Assembly (NCBI GenBank): GCA_016206515.1
Contig: JACQRN010000213.1
Span: 1 to 8,560 of the forward strand
DNA length: 8,560 nucleotides
DNA from: Planctomycetota bacterium
GTDB lineage: Bacteria; Planctomycetota; SBBH01; JACQRN01
Direction of reading: 5' to 3'
Shown in pieces: positions 1 through 7,060 of the stretch. Every line of letters starts with the position of its first letter. Position 1 is the stretch's first letter. The position numbers and the translations under genes were made by a program. The notes beneath the pieces were generated by a model that made no database searches, had not been told where the DNA came from, and worked only from the letters and a program-made list of their open reading frames with translations.

Positions 1-3000
1 GTACAGGCACGGCGCGATGAACAGCGTGATCAGGGAGATGAACATCCCCCCCACCGACGGGATCGCCATCGGGACCATGACGTCCGAGCCGCGGCCGTGG
101 GTCGTGAAGACCGGGATCAGGCCGAAGACGGTGGTCGCGGTCGTCATCAGGCAGGGGCGGATCCGCTTGAGCCCCGCCTCGACGACCCAGTCGCGCACCT
201 CCGCAACGGTGCGCGGCGTCTTCCCGCGGAACCGCTGTTCGAGATACGTCAGGATCACCACCGCGTCGTCGTCGGCGACCCCCAACAGCGCGATCATCCC
301 GACCCAGACGGCGACGGAGAGGTTCACCCCCCACATCCAGAGCATCAGGAACCCGCCGGAGAGCGAGACGACCGTCCCGAAGAAGACCACCAGGGCGATC
401 CACCACGTCCCGAACCCCAGGTAGAGCGAAAGAAACATCAGGGCGAGCACCACCGGGATCAGGATCTTCAGGCGCGCCACGGCGCGCACCTGCGCCTCGT
501 ACCGGCCGGCGGCGACCCAGTAATACCCGTCCGGGAGCCGGATCGTCCCGGCGTCGATCCGGGCCTTCAGGAGCCGCTTGGCATCCTCGACCACGGAGAC
601 CTCGTCGCGGTCGCGGGTGTTGAACGTGACATACCCGACCTTCAGGGTGTTCTCGCTCTTGATCTCCTGCGGCCCCAGGGTGAAGCGGACATGGGCGACC
701 GAGGAGAGAGGCACCTGGGCACCGTTCATCGCGGGGACGAGGATCCCGTCGAGCGCCTCCAGGGAATCGCGCAACTCGCGCGGGTAGCGGACCCGCACCG
801 GGTACCGAGCGGCCCCTTCCACGGTCGTCGTGAGCCGCTCGCCGCCGATCGCGGTCTCGATCACCTCCTGCACATCCATGATCGAGACGCCGTACCGCGC
901 GGCCGCCTCGCGGTCGATCTCGTATTCGACGTACGGCTTCCCCGCGATCCGGTCGGCGATCACGTCGACCGCCCCCGGAACCTCGCGCAGGGCCGCCTCC
1001 ATCTCGACGCAGATCCGCTCGATTTCGTGCAGATCCGGCCCGAAGACCTTGATCCCCATCATCGCCCGGAACCCGGTGGAGAGCATCACCAGGCGCGTCT
1101 CGATCGGCTGGAGCCACGACGGGAGAACCCCCGGCAGGGCGGTCGCCTCGGCGAGTTCGTCGCGGATCTCGTCCTTGGTGATCCTTCTGCGCTCCGGCCA
1201 GAGCCGCGCGAGAGGGGACTTGAGCGCCCCCGGCCAGTCCGAGAACCAGCGGCGCACGGGAACCTCGCGCCATTCCGACTCGGGCCGCAGGGTCACGATC
1301 GTCTCGACCATCCCGATCGGCGCGGGGTCGAGCGCGGACTCGGCCCGGCCGATCTTCCCGACCACGTCGAGCACCTCCGGAACCCTCCGGATCGCGGCGT
1401 TCTGCTTCCCGATCATCTCGAGCGCCTGCGTAAGAGACCCGGCGGGGAGGAGCGACGGCATATAAAGGAAGGACCCCTCGTCCAAGGGCGGCATGAACTC
1501 CCGCCCCAGGCCGGGGAAGGCGTGGCGCGCGGCGACCCAGGGACGGCTCATCCCCGGATCCCACCCGGCGGCCTTCCCGACGGCACGCAGGGGCGCGAAA
1601 ACCGTGTCGAACCCGAGCCAGATGGAGGCCCCCAGAACGAGAAGGGAGACCGGGATCGCCATGAACGTCTTCTTGTGCGCCAGGATCCACCGGAGGGTCG
1701 GCTCGTACGTCCAGGCAATGAACCGGGAGACGGGGTTCCGCTCCAAGGGCCGCAGGGTTTCCGAGGTCATCCGGAGAACCGCCAGGAAGATCACGATCCC
1801 CGTCGCCGCCGCGGTGGGCCATCCGGCGAGCCCTCCGGCGAGCCCCCCGGCAGGCCCCGCGGAGGACCACGCCGCCAGGGAATGGAACCCCCATGCCGCG
1901 AGCGCCCCGCAGGCGAGCGCGACACTCCAACGAGCACGGCGCCTCCAGGAGATCTCCCGGAGCGTCAGGAGAGCCAGGGAGGGGACGACGGTGATCGCCA
2001 GAACGACGCACGCGGAGATCGCGAACGTCTTCGTGTAGGCGAGCGGCTTGAACAGCTTCCCCTCCTCCGCCTCCAGGAAGAAGACCGGGATGAACGAGAG
2101 GATCGTGTTCGTCACCGCGGTGAGGATCGCGGGCCCCACCTCGTGCGCGGCCTCCTCGACGACGCGCAGGCGCTCCTCCTTCGTGAGCCGATCCCCTCCG
2201 CGGGAGGCGAGGGCCCGGTAAATGTTCTCCGTCATGATGATCCCCATGTCGGCGACGTCGCCGATGGCGATCGCCAGCCCCGCCAGCGACATGATGTTCG
2301 CGTCGACGCCGAGGTAGTACATGGCGAGAAACGCGAGCGCCATCGAGAGCGGGAGCGTCGCAAGGATGGACAGGGACGCCCGTAGGTGCAGGAGGAACAC
2401 CAGGACCACGAGCCCCGCCGCGAGGAGTTCCTCGGTGAGCGCTTCCTTCAAGGTCCCGATCGTCTCCTCGATGATGACGCTCCGGTCGTAGTACGGGACG
2501 AGGCGAACCTTCGAGCGGCGGCCGTCTGGCAGGAGCTTCTCGGGGAGTCCCGGTGCGAGATGCTCGGCGCGCGCGCTCACGGCGCGGATCACCTCGCGCG
2601 GGTTCGCGCCGAACCGCATCAGGACGATCCCCCCGACCGCCTCGGCCCCCTCCTTGTCCAGGGCGCCGCGGCGAAACTCCGGCCCGAGCGTGACGCGCGC
2701 GACGTTCCGGATGCACAGGGGGGTCCCGCGCTCGGAGCGCAGGACGATGCTCTCGATGTCCGCGACGGACTTCACGAACCCGACCCCGCGCACGAAGAAC
2801 TCCACGCCGTTTCGCTCGATCACCTTGGCGCCCACGTCGAGGTTCGAGCGGCGGACCGCCTCGAACACGTCGCGCAGGGTCACGCGGTGCGCGCGCATCG
2901 CCTCGGGGTCGACATCGATCTGGTACTCGCGGACGTGCCCGCCGATCGAGGCGACCTCGCTGACCCCCTCGACGGCGTTCAGCTGGTACCGGACGAACCA

Positions 3001-3480
3001 GTCCTGCGCGGTGCGGAGCTCCTCCAGCGAGAACCCCTCCCCCTCCAGCGTGTACCAGAACACCTGCCCGAGCGCGGTCGCGTCCGGCCCGAGGACCGGG
3101 ACGACCCCCTCCGGAAGCCGCCCCTGCGCCGAGGAGAGGCGTTCGAGCACCCGCGAGCGCGCCCAGTAGTAGTCCGCCTCGTCGCGGAAGATCACGAACA
3201 CCATCGAGAACCCCAGGGAGGACATCGAACGGATCGTCTTGACCTGGGGGGTCCCCTCGAGCGCAGCGGTCAGCGGGTATGTCACCTGCTCCTCGACGTC
3301 CTGCGGGGAGCGCCCCGGCCAGTCGGCGAAGACGATCACCTGCTTCTCCCCGATGTCGGGGATCGCGTCGACCGGTGTGTGCGCCATCGCCCAGGCGCCC
3401 CACGCGAGCACCGCGATCGACAGGAACCCGACAAGAACGGGGTTCCGGAGGCACCACGAGATGATGGCGCGCGCGATCAT
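1..3480 (-). CDS. cusA: CusA-like heavy-metal efflux RND pump (HME family), 3' end outside window
   Basis: This is the inner-membrane proton-driven pump of a tripartite metal exporter. I translated 1160 codons without a stop from ATG at 3480; the final transmembrane helix is cut by the window edge. A start region of MIARAIISWCLRNP and a VDAIPDIGEKQ motif are typical of the CusA/CzcA family. The three methionines that bind Cu(I)/Ag(I) in E. coli CusA (M573, M623, M672) align with M674 (LYMPS), M724 (GMVETI) and M799 (VMLSTG). The M391/M1009 pair aligns with M397 and M1135. The TM4 motif is GDVADMGIIMTEN, with D411 matching CusA D405. E939 is replaced by D1071 within ADDDAVV, and K984 by C1110 within RPCLMT. 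Two insertions make it longer than CusA (1047 aa): residues about 512-580 and about 738-766. It starts 6 bp after the adaptor gene's stop. Family is certain; Cu/Ag substrate is inferred from the methionine triad. Confidence 0.95.
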   Translation of the reverse strand, partial: MIARAIISWCLRNPVLVGFLSIAVLAWGAWAMAHTPVDAIPDIGEKQVIVFADWPGRSPQDVEEQVTYPLTAALEGTPQVKTIRSMSSLGFSMVFVIFRDEADYYWARSRVLERLSSAQGRLPEGVVPVLGPDATALGQVFWYTLEGEGFSLEELRTAQDWFVRYQLNAVEGVSEVASIGGHVREYQIDVDPEAMRAHRVTLRDVFEAVRRSNLDVGAKVIERNGVEFFVRGVGFVKSVADIESIVLRSERGTPLCIRNVARVTLGPEFRRGALDKEGAEAVGGIVLMRFGANPREVIRAVSARAEHLAPGLPEKLLPDGRRSKVRLVPYYDRSVIIEETIGTLKEALTEELLAAGLVVLVFLLHLRASLSILATLPLSMALAFLAMYYLGVDANIMSLAGLAIAIGDVADMGIIMTENIYRALASRGGDRLTKEERLRVVEEAAHEVGPAILTAVTNTILSFIPVFFLEAEEGKLFKPLAYTKTFAISACVVLAITVVPSLALLTLREISWRRRARWSVALACGALAAWGFHSLAAWSSAGPAGGLAGGLAGWPTAAATGIVIFLAVLRMTSETLRPLERNPVSRFIAWTYEPTLRWILAHKKTFMAIPVSLLVLGASIWLGFDTVFAPLRAVGKAAGWDPGMSRPWVAARHAFPGLGREFMPPLDEGSFLYMPSLLPAGSLTQALEMIGKQNAAIRRVPEVLDVVGKIGRAESALDPAPIGMVETIVTLRPESEWREVPVRRWFSDWPGALKSPLARLWPERRRITKDEIRDELAEATALPGVLPSWLQPIETRLVMLSTGFRAMMGIKVFGPDLHEIERICVEMEAALREVPGAVDVIADRIAGKPYVEYEIDREAAARYGVSIMDVQEVIETAIGGERLTTTVEGAARYPVRVRYPRELRDSLEALDGILVPAMNGAQVPLSSVAHVRFTLGPQEIKSENTLKVGYVTFNTRDRDEVSVVEDAKRLLKARIDAGTIRLPDGYYWVAAGRYEAQVRAVARLKILIPVVLALMFLSLYLGFGTWWIALVVFFGTVVSLSGGFLMLWMWGVNLSVAVWVGMIALLGVADDDAVVILTYLEQRFRGKTPRTVAEVRDWVVEAGLKRIRPCLMTTATTVFGLIPVFTTHGRGSDVMVPMAIPSVGGMFISLITLFIAPCLY

Positions 3481-3486
3481 CGGGGC

Positions 3487-4890
3487 TCACTCCCCATCTT
3501 TCTCCCCCGGAACCAGCAGACTCGGCCCCCCCTCCAGCTGCGCCTGGGAATCGAGGAGGAAGTTCCCGTGCACGACCACCCGGTCCCCCTCGGAGAGCCC
3601 CGCGACGACGGGGTAGAAGTCGCCGGCGCGCGGGCCTAGGACGAGCGCCACCGCCTGGTACCGGCCCGGTTCGAGTTCCTTGTAGGCGATGCTCCGCGTG
3701 CCGGTGGTCAGGACCGCCGTAGCCGGGACCGCGACGACCTCGGCATCCGGGGTGATCCTCTCCTCGACGAGCGCCATCCCGCAGACGGCGCAGCGGCCGA
3801 GCGTTTCGACCGGAGGTTGACAGTTCATCGGACAGACGTGGACGGTCCGCGCGGGCCCCTCGCCGGCGCGGCGGCCGTCCGGCCCCAGGCGCGCACGCAG
3901 ATGCACGGTGGCGTACATCCCCGGTTTGAGGACGCCGCGCCCGTTCGGGACCGCCAGGCGCACGCGCACCGCGCGCGTCTCGTCGGAGACCTCCGGTTCG
4001 ACCCTCTCGACCGTCCCCTCGAACGCCTCACCCGGCGCGCCGGCGGCCTCGATCGAACCGCGCATCCCCTCGAAAACCCACGGCAGGTCCGGCTCGAACA
4101 GATCCGCGACGACCCAGACCGTCGAGAGGTCCGCCAGGACGAACAGGTCCTGGCCCGCCTCGACGTACATCCCCTCGCGGACGGACTTCTCCATCACGGT
4201 CCCCGCCGCCGGGGAAAGGAACGGCAGGACGGTTTCCGGCGCGGCCAGGACCCGCAGGCGTTCGACCTGCTCCCCGGTGACGCCCCAGAGGAGGAGCTTC
4301 GTCCGCGCCGCGTCGAACGCGGAGCGCGACGCCTCGCCGTCGGGGCTCCCCGCGGGGAGGGAGCGCAGGTGGCGGTCGGCGATCTGCAGTTCCGCCTGCG
4401 CGAGAACCAGTTCCGGTGAGTAGAGGTCGGCGAGGGGCGCGCCGCGCGCGACCGCCTCCCCGACGGCGGCGACATGGACCCTCTCGACCCGGGCCGGTAT
4501 GCGCGCGGCGACATGGACGTACGCCCCCTCGACGACCTCGACGCGCCCGACCGCGCGGACCTCGCGTTCGAGCGCGCGCCGGCCGATCGGGGCGACTTCG
4601 ATCCCGGCCCCCGCGCGATCCCCCTCGGACAGCCTCACCGTGCCGTCTTGCGGCCCGACCTGAACCGGTTCCAGATCCATCCCGCACAGGGGACAGGAGC
4701 CCGGCGCGTCCGCGCGGATCTGCGGGTGCATCGAACAGGTCCAGACCGTCGCCTCGGACGGAGTTGGACCCTGCGCCTCGCCGCCGGCCGGCACCGGGGC
4801 CTCTCCTCCGCTCATCCAATCCATCCACAGGAAAACGGACACCGCGAGCGCGGCCACCCCCAAGACCCTCTTCACCGTCCGCGCGTTCAT
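3487..4890 (-). CDS. cusB: CusB-like periplasmic adaptor (membrane fusion protein) with two heavy-metal-binding motifs
   Basis: 467-residue adaptor that links the RND pump to the outer-membrane channel. Residues 9-25 form a hydrophobic N-terminal anchor or signal. A heavy-metal-binding domain follows at residues 50-75, with CSMHP (C52, M54, H55) and CPLCGMDL (C66, C69, M71). Residues about 110-350 show the usual order of barrel-sandwich, alpha-hairpin (ELVLAQAELQIADRHL) and beta-barrel segments. A second Cys-rich motif at residues 353-376 (CPMNC...CAVCGMALVE) lies between the beta-barrel and the C-terminal membrane-proximal part, which ends with GDRVVVHGNFLLDSQAQLE, a typical CusB/CzcB C-terminal signature. 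The start overlaps the stop of the channel gene by 4 bp (ATGA), and a GGAGGAGG Shine-Dalgarno sequence lies just upstream. Known CusB proteins bind Cu/Ag through N-terminal methionines; here the Cys/His/Met motifs probably serve that role (inference). Confidence 0.95.
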   Translation of the reverse strand: MNARTVKRVLGVAALAVSVFLWMDWMSGGEAPVPAGGEAQGPTPSEATVWTCSMHPQIRADAPGSCPLCGMDLEPVQVGPQDGTVRLSEGDRAGAGIEVAPIGRRALEREVRAVGRVEVVEGAYVHVAARIPARVERVHVAAVGEAVARGAPLADLYSPELVLAQAELQIADRHLRSLPAGSPDGEASRSAFDAARTKLLLWGVTGEQVERLRVLAAPETVLPFLSPAAGTVMEKSVREGMYVEAGQDLFVLADLSTVWVVADLFEPDLPWVFEGMRGSIEAAGAPGEAFEGTVERVEPEVSDETRAVRVRLAVPNGRGVLKPGMYATVHLRARLGPDGRRAGEGPARTVHVCPMNCQPPVETLGRCAVCGMALVEERITPDAEVVAVPATAVLTTGTRSIAYKELEPGRYQAVALVLGPRAGDFYPVVAGLSEGDRVVVHGNFLLDSQAQLEGGPSLLVPGEKDGE

Positions 4891-6374
4891 TCGTCCTCCT
4901 CCGGCGCGGGCCCCGCCCAGAGGGAGCGGTCCGTCGCCACGACTTCCTCCAACTCCGCCATCGCCGAGGCGCGGGCCGCCATGGCGCGCGCCTCCCCGAG
5001 ACGCAGCGCCAGGAGCGCGCGGCGCGCCTCGATCACATCCCGGTAATCCGACATCGCCCCCGCCGCGGCGTACGAGGCGGCGCGCAGATCCGCGATCCGC
5101 CCCACCTCCGGGACGAGGACACCGCGGAACAGGCGCGCCTGGCGGTCGGCGTCGCGCACCATCACCAGGGCGGATACGGTGCGCGCGCGCATGTCGTCAT
5201 AGGTGGCCAGCCGGTCCGCCTCCGCCGCGTCAAGGGCGGCGGACGCCTCCCGCACCGCCGCGCGGATCGCCCCGGCGCGCAAGGGAAGCGTCAGAAGCCC
5301 CGTCACGCGCGCCTCGATGTCCCCCATGACCTCGACCCCGGCCATCAGGTCCGGGACCCACGCGCGGCGCGCGTACGCCAGGGCGTCCCGTTGCGAGCGC
5401 GCCTGCGCGGCCATGTCGAGGAGCTCGTGGTTGCGCTCGGCGGCGAGGCGGAAGATCTCGGCGTCCCCCGCGAGGATCTCGTCGAGAGGCTCCTCGGACG
5501 GGAACGGAAGCGGGAGCGACGCGTCCCGCCCGAGGAGGGCGTTCAGGTCCGCGCGCGCCGCCTCCGCGCGCGCCTCGATCATCCGCAACTCGTTGCGCGC
5601 CTCCTCCTCCCTCAGGCGCGCGCCGGAGAGTTCCGCCTGCGTCCCCATCCCCGTCGAGAGGCGGGTCGCGACGAGGGTGACGGACTCCTCCGCGAGCCGC
5701 AGGTCCTCCCGCGCCAGGTCGATCGCCTCCCCGAGATAGGCGTACCGCGCGGCGCCCGAAAGGATCCGCATCTGGATCCGGAACTTCATCCCCTCGAACT
5801 GGTGCCGGGCGCTGGAAAGCCGCGCCATCGCCTGGCGGGAGCGCACCGCGCGCCGGCCCGCGAGCGGGATCCCCTGGGAGACCTCCAGCGTGGTCCGGTC
5901 CCAGGCGCGCATCTCCCCGGAGGAGGTCAAGTACCCGAAGGAGAGCCGGGGCGCCTCCCACGCGGAGGCGAGCGAGACGCGCGCAAGCGCCTCGTGCCAG
6001 CGGTGGTACCCCGCCTCCAGGGCGGCGTTCGCCCGGAAGGCGTATTGCAGGAGATCGTCAGGGGTGGGGGAATCCGGGATCGCGGGGAGCTCCCGCTCGC
6101 CGCGGGGGAGCGCGTACGCCTCCCCCGCGGCGGCGGCGGAGCGCGCGTCCTCGCGGTACCCCGCCGGCTCCCGGCAGCCGACGAGAATCCAGCACACAGC
6201 CGCAACGACCCACCATCCGTGTCGTCCCGAGGAGCCCTCGATTCGCGGCCGGGCGACGAGGGACCTGTGTTGATCTTGATGGGGCGATACACATAGATCC
6301 CTCGGGCCGCGAAACATCCGCGGCCCTCGGGACGACACCCCATACCCGCATCGTTCTGTGCCTCTCACAGCCAT
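4887..6374 (-). CDS. TolC/CusC-like outer-membrane efflux lipoprotein, with a 40-residue in-frame insertion in its signal region
   Basis: 495-residue outer-membrane factor that would form the exit channel of the metal pump. The body (about residue 85 onward) has the long alpha-helical, Ala/Arg/Glu-rich pattern of the two OEP repeats, including ARYAYLGEAIDLAREDLRLAEES and VGRIADLRAASYAAAGAMSDY-type helices. A lipobox WILVGC places the lipidated cysteine at residue 67, like lipid-anchored CusC. That is too far from the start for a normal lipoprotein signal. Residues 13-52 are encoded exactly by the palindromic element at 6219-6338; without them the cysteine would be residue 27 and the mature channel near CusC length. 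The ATG at 6374 is chosen because GGAAGG lies 6 bp upstream. Other in-frame starts (GTG 6368, GTG 6338, ATG 6317) are possible, but no plausible one lies downstream of the element. Four-base ATGA overlap with the adaptor gene indicates translational coupling. I leave the symbol blank because the family is broad. Confidence 0.9.
   Translation of the reverse strand: MAVRGTERCGYGVSSRGPRMFRGPRDLCVSPHQDQHRSLVARPRIEGSSGRHGWWVVAAVCWILVGCREPAGYREDARSAAAAGEAYALPRGERELPAIPDSPTPDDLLQYAFRANAALEAGYHRWHEALARVSLASAWEAPRLSFGYLTSSGEMRAWDRTTLEVSQGIPLAGRRAVRSRQAMARLSSARHQFEGMKFRIQMRILSGAARYAYLGEAIDLAREDLRLAEESVTLVATRLSTGMGTQAELSGARLREEEARNELRMIEARAEAARADLNALLGRDASLPLPFPSEEPLDEILAGDAEIFRLAAERNHELLDMAAQARSQRDALAYARRAWVPDLMAGVEVMGDIEARVTGLLTLPLRAGAIRAAVREASAALDAAEADRLATYDDMRARTVSALVMVRDADRQARLFRGVLVPEVGRIADLRAASYAAAGAMSDYRDVIEARRALLALRLGEARAMAARASAMAELEEVVATDRSLWAGPAPEEDE
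6219..6338. repeat. 120-bp palindromic element with 14-bp perfect terminal inverted repeats, inserted in frame
   Basis: The ends are GTGTCGTCCCGAGG (6219-6232) and CCTCGGGACGACAC (6325-6338), perfect inverted repeats; matching stops at both outer sides. The element is 120 bp, a multiple of three, and starts on a codon boundary of the channel gene, adding residues 13-52 with no stop codon. Internal inverted repeats are CGAGGGA/TCCCTCG (6257-6263 with 6298-6304), TGTGT/ACACA (6266-6270 with 6289-6293), GGGCCGCG/CGCGGCCC (6304-6311 with 6319-6326) and GCCC/GGGC (6234-6237 with 6251-6254). Together they allow a closed stem with three arms. Flanking bases are CC on both sides, which could be a 2-bp duplication or chance. 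There is no transposase, so it would be non-autonomous if mobile. Seen directly: the repeats, length and phase. Inferred: that it is an insertion rather than an ancestral regulatory fold. Confidence 0.75.
6304..6326 (-). promoter_or_regulatory. GC-rich hairpin with an in-frame ATG in its loop
   Basis: An 8-bp perfect stem (GGGCCGCG with CGCGGCCC on the plus strand) encloses a 7-base loop AAACATC. On the minus strand the loop carries an ATG (6317-6315) in the frame of the outer-membrane channel gene. After a TC/TC mismatch, three or four more pairs extend the stem. It is the right-hand arm of the 120-bp palindromic element. No T-run follows, so it is not a standard terminator. It could hamper ribosomes or present a secondary start, but it may be only part of the element's fold. 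Confidence 0.45.
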
Positions 6375-6380
6375 GCCATC

Positions 6381-6386
6381 CCTTCC
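6381..6386 (-). promoter_or_regulatory. Ribosome binding site of the outer-membrane channel gene
   Basis: GGAAGG on the minus strand lies 6 bases before the ATG at 6374 and decides that start. The start therefore lies upstream of the palindromic element, so the element must be translated. Confidence 0.6.
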
Positions 6387-6409
6387 AGCGGCAGACCGCC
6401 GCTAGCGGC
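6387..6409 (-). repeat. Alternating inverted repeat next to the channel gene's ribosome binding site
   Basis: AGCGGC (6387-6392), GCCGCT (6398-6403) and AGCGGC (6404-6409) alternate. The first pair forms a hairpin with a 5-base loop AGACC, and the last pair makes a perfect 12-bp palindrome GCCGCTAGCGGC. The two pairings exclude each other. The block lies between the stop of the upstream gene (6417) and the Shine-Dalgarno at 6381-6386, directly touching the latter. It might act in mRNA processing or local translation control, or be a regulator site. Only the repeat itself is certain. Confidence 0.45.
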
Positions 6410-6416
6410 ACCCCCC

Positions 6417-7055
6417 TCAGCCGCCGCCCGCGGGAGGGAGCGGGGCTTGCTGTGCCGGGTCCGCCGGCACGAGATCCATGCCGCACTTCGGGCAGGAACC
6501 CGCCCGCGGCGAGGTGACATCCGGATGCATCGGGCACGTGAACCCCGCCACTGGCGCGCGCGGAGCACGCTGCGCCTCCCCGCCGACCGCCGTCTCCCCC
6601 ACCGACGCGACGAGAAACCCCTTCATGCCGTTCATCTCCCGTACGCACCCGTGGACGCTCACCGTGCTCCCGACGTTCGTGGACAGGAGCCAGTTCGGGT
6701 CCGAGTGCCCCGCCCCGAGGGCGAGGTAGAGCGTCCCGTCCGACAGAAGCCCCAGGGGCAGGCCGCGGCTCGCGCCGTCCTGCGCGCAGGGGGTCCGTCC
6801 CGCGCCGCGAGCCGTCTCGGGATGCGTGAAGAGGCAGGCCAGATCCACGACCTCCGCCTCGAGCGTCCTGCACGTCCCCGCCGCGCACCCCGGGCACGAC
6901 GCCCCGCCCGTTCCGGCCGCGCCGGTGCCGGCCGCGCCCGTGCCGCAGCCGCCGCAACCGGGCCCCTCCTCGGCCGGCGCCTGAAGCCCCACCGCCGCCA
7001 AGCCGCACACCCCCAGCGCCAGGAGCGCCAGGACCCACCCTCTCGTCCGTACCAT
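6417..7055 (-). CDS. Secreted Cys-rich protein with C-terminal heavy-metal-binding domain; first gene of the efflux operon
   Basis: 212-residue exported protein, probably a periplasmic metal-binding partner of the pump. Residues 1-26 are a Sec-type signal (MVRTR, then a hydrophobic core and LQAPA). Then come two CxxC pairs, C34/C37 and C54/C57, flanking a Gly/Ala/Thr linker built from a 5-residue repeat. Residues about 62-152 form a compact domain with the pattern EVVDLACLFTHPE...C90...GLPLGLLSDGTLYLAL...VSVHGCV. I have seen this pattern in small uncharacterised exported proteins but cannot name a function. The C-terminal part, residues 172-198, is a clear heavy-metal-binding domain: CPMHPDV (C174, M176, H177) and CPKCGMDLV (C188, C191, M193), the same type as in the adaptor gene. 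Start is firm: AAGGAGGT lies 5 bases upstream. Its stop is 42 bp before the channel gene, so one transcript is likely. Role as copper/silver chaperone or sensor is inference from context. Confidence 0.88.
   Translation of the reverse strand: MVRTRGWVLALLALGVCGLAAVGLQAPAEEGPGCGGCGTGAAGTGAAGTGGASCPGCAAGTCRTLEAEVVDLACLFTHPETARGAGRTPCAQDGASRGLPLGLLSDGTLYLALGAGHSDPNWLLSTNVGSTVSVHGCVREMNGMKGFLVASVGETAVGGEAQRAPRAPVAGFTCPMHPDVTSPRAGSCPKCGMDLVPADPAQQAPLPPAGGG
6913..6942 (-). repeat. 15-bp tandem repeat coding the Gly/Ala/Thr linker
   Basis: Two adjacent 15-bp units, CCGGCCGCGCC(G/C)GTG, differ at one base. They encode the repeated linker in the secreted Cys-rich protein (residues about 38-51) between its two CxxC pairs. 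Repeat number may vary between strains. Confidence 0.7.
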
Positions 7056-7060
7056 CGCAC

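Noticed and set aside
97..3639. Long open plus-strand frames (97-2385 and 2386-3639)
   Set aside because: They are antisense to the RND pump. Their products are rich in Arg, Pro, Asp, His and Gly with no domain pattern, as expected opposite a high-GC gene; the minus-strand frame gives a full CusA-type protein.
4416..6296. Plus-strand frame of 626 codons
   Set aside because: It is antisense to the adaptor and channel genes, Arg/Pro-rich and without recognisable motifs.
6304..6326. Intrinsic terminator between the Cys-rich gene and the channel gene
   Set aside because: No T-run follows on the minus strand, and the hairpin lies inside the translated channel frame.
6219..6338. tRNA or other standard RNA gene, suggested by the cloverleaf-like fold
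   Set aside because: Length, arm sizes and loop sequences do not fit a tRNA; the 14-bp closing stem is too long and no anticodon arm or CCA end is present.
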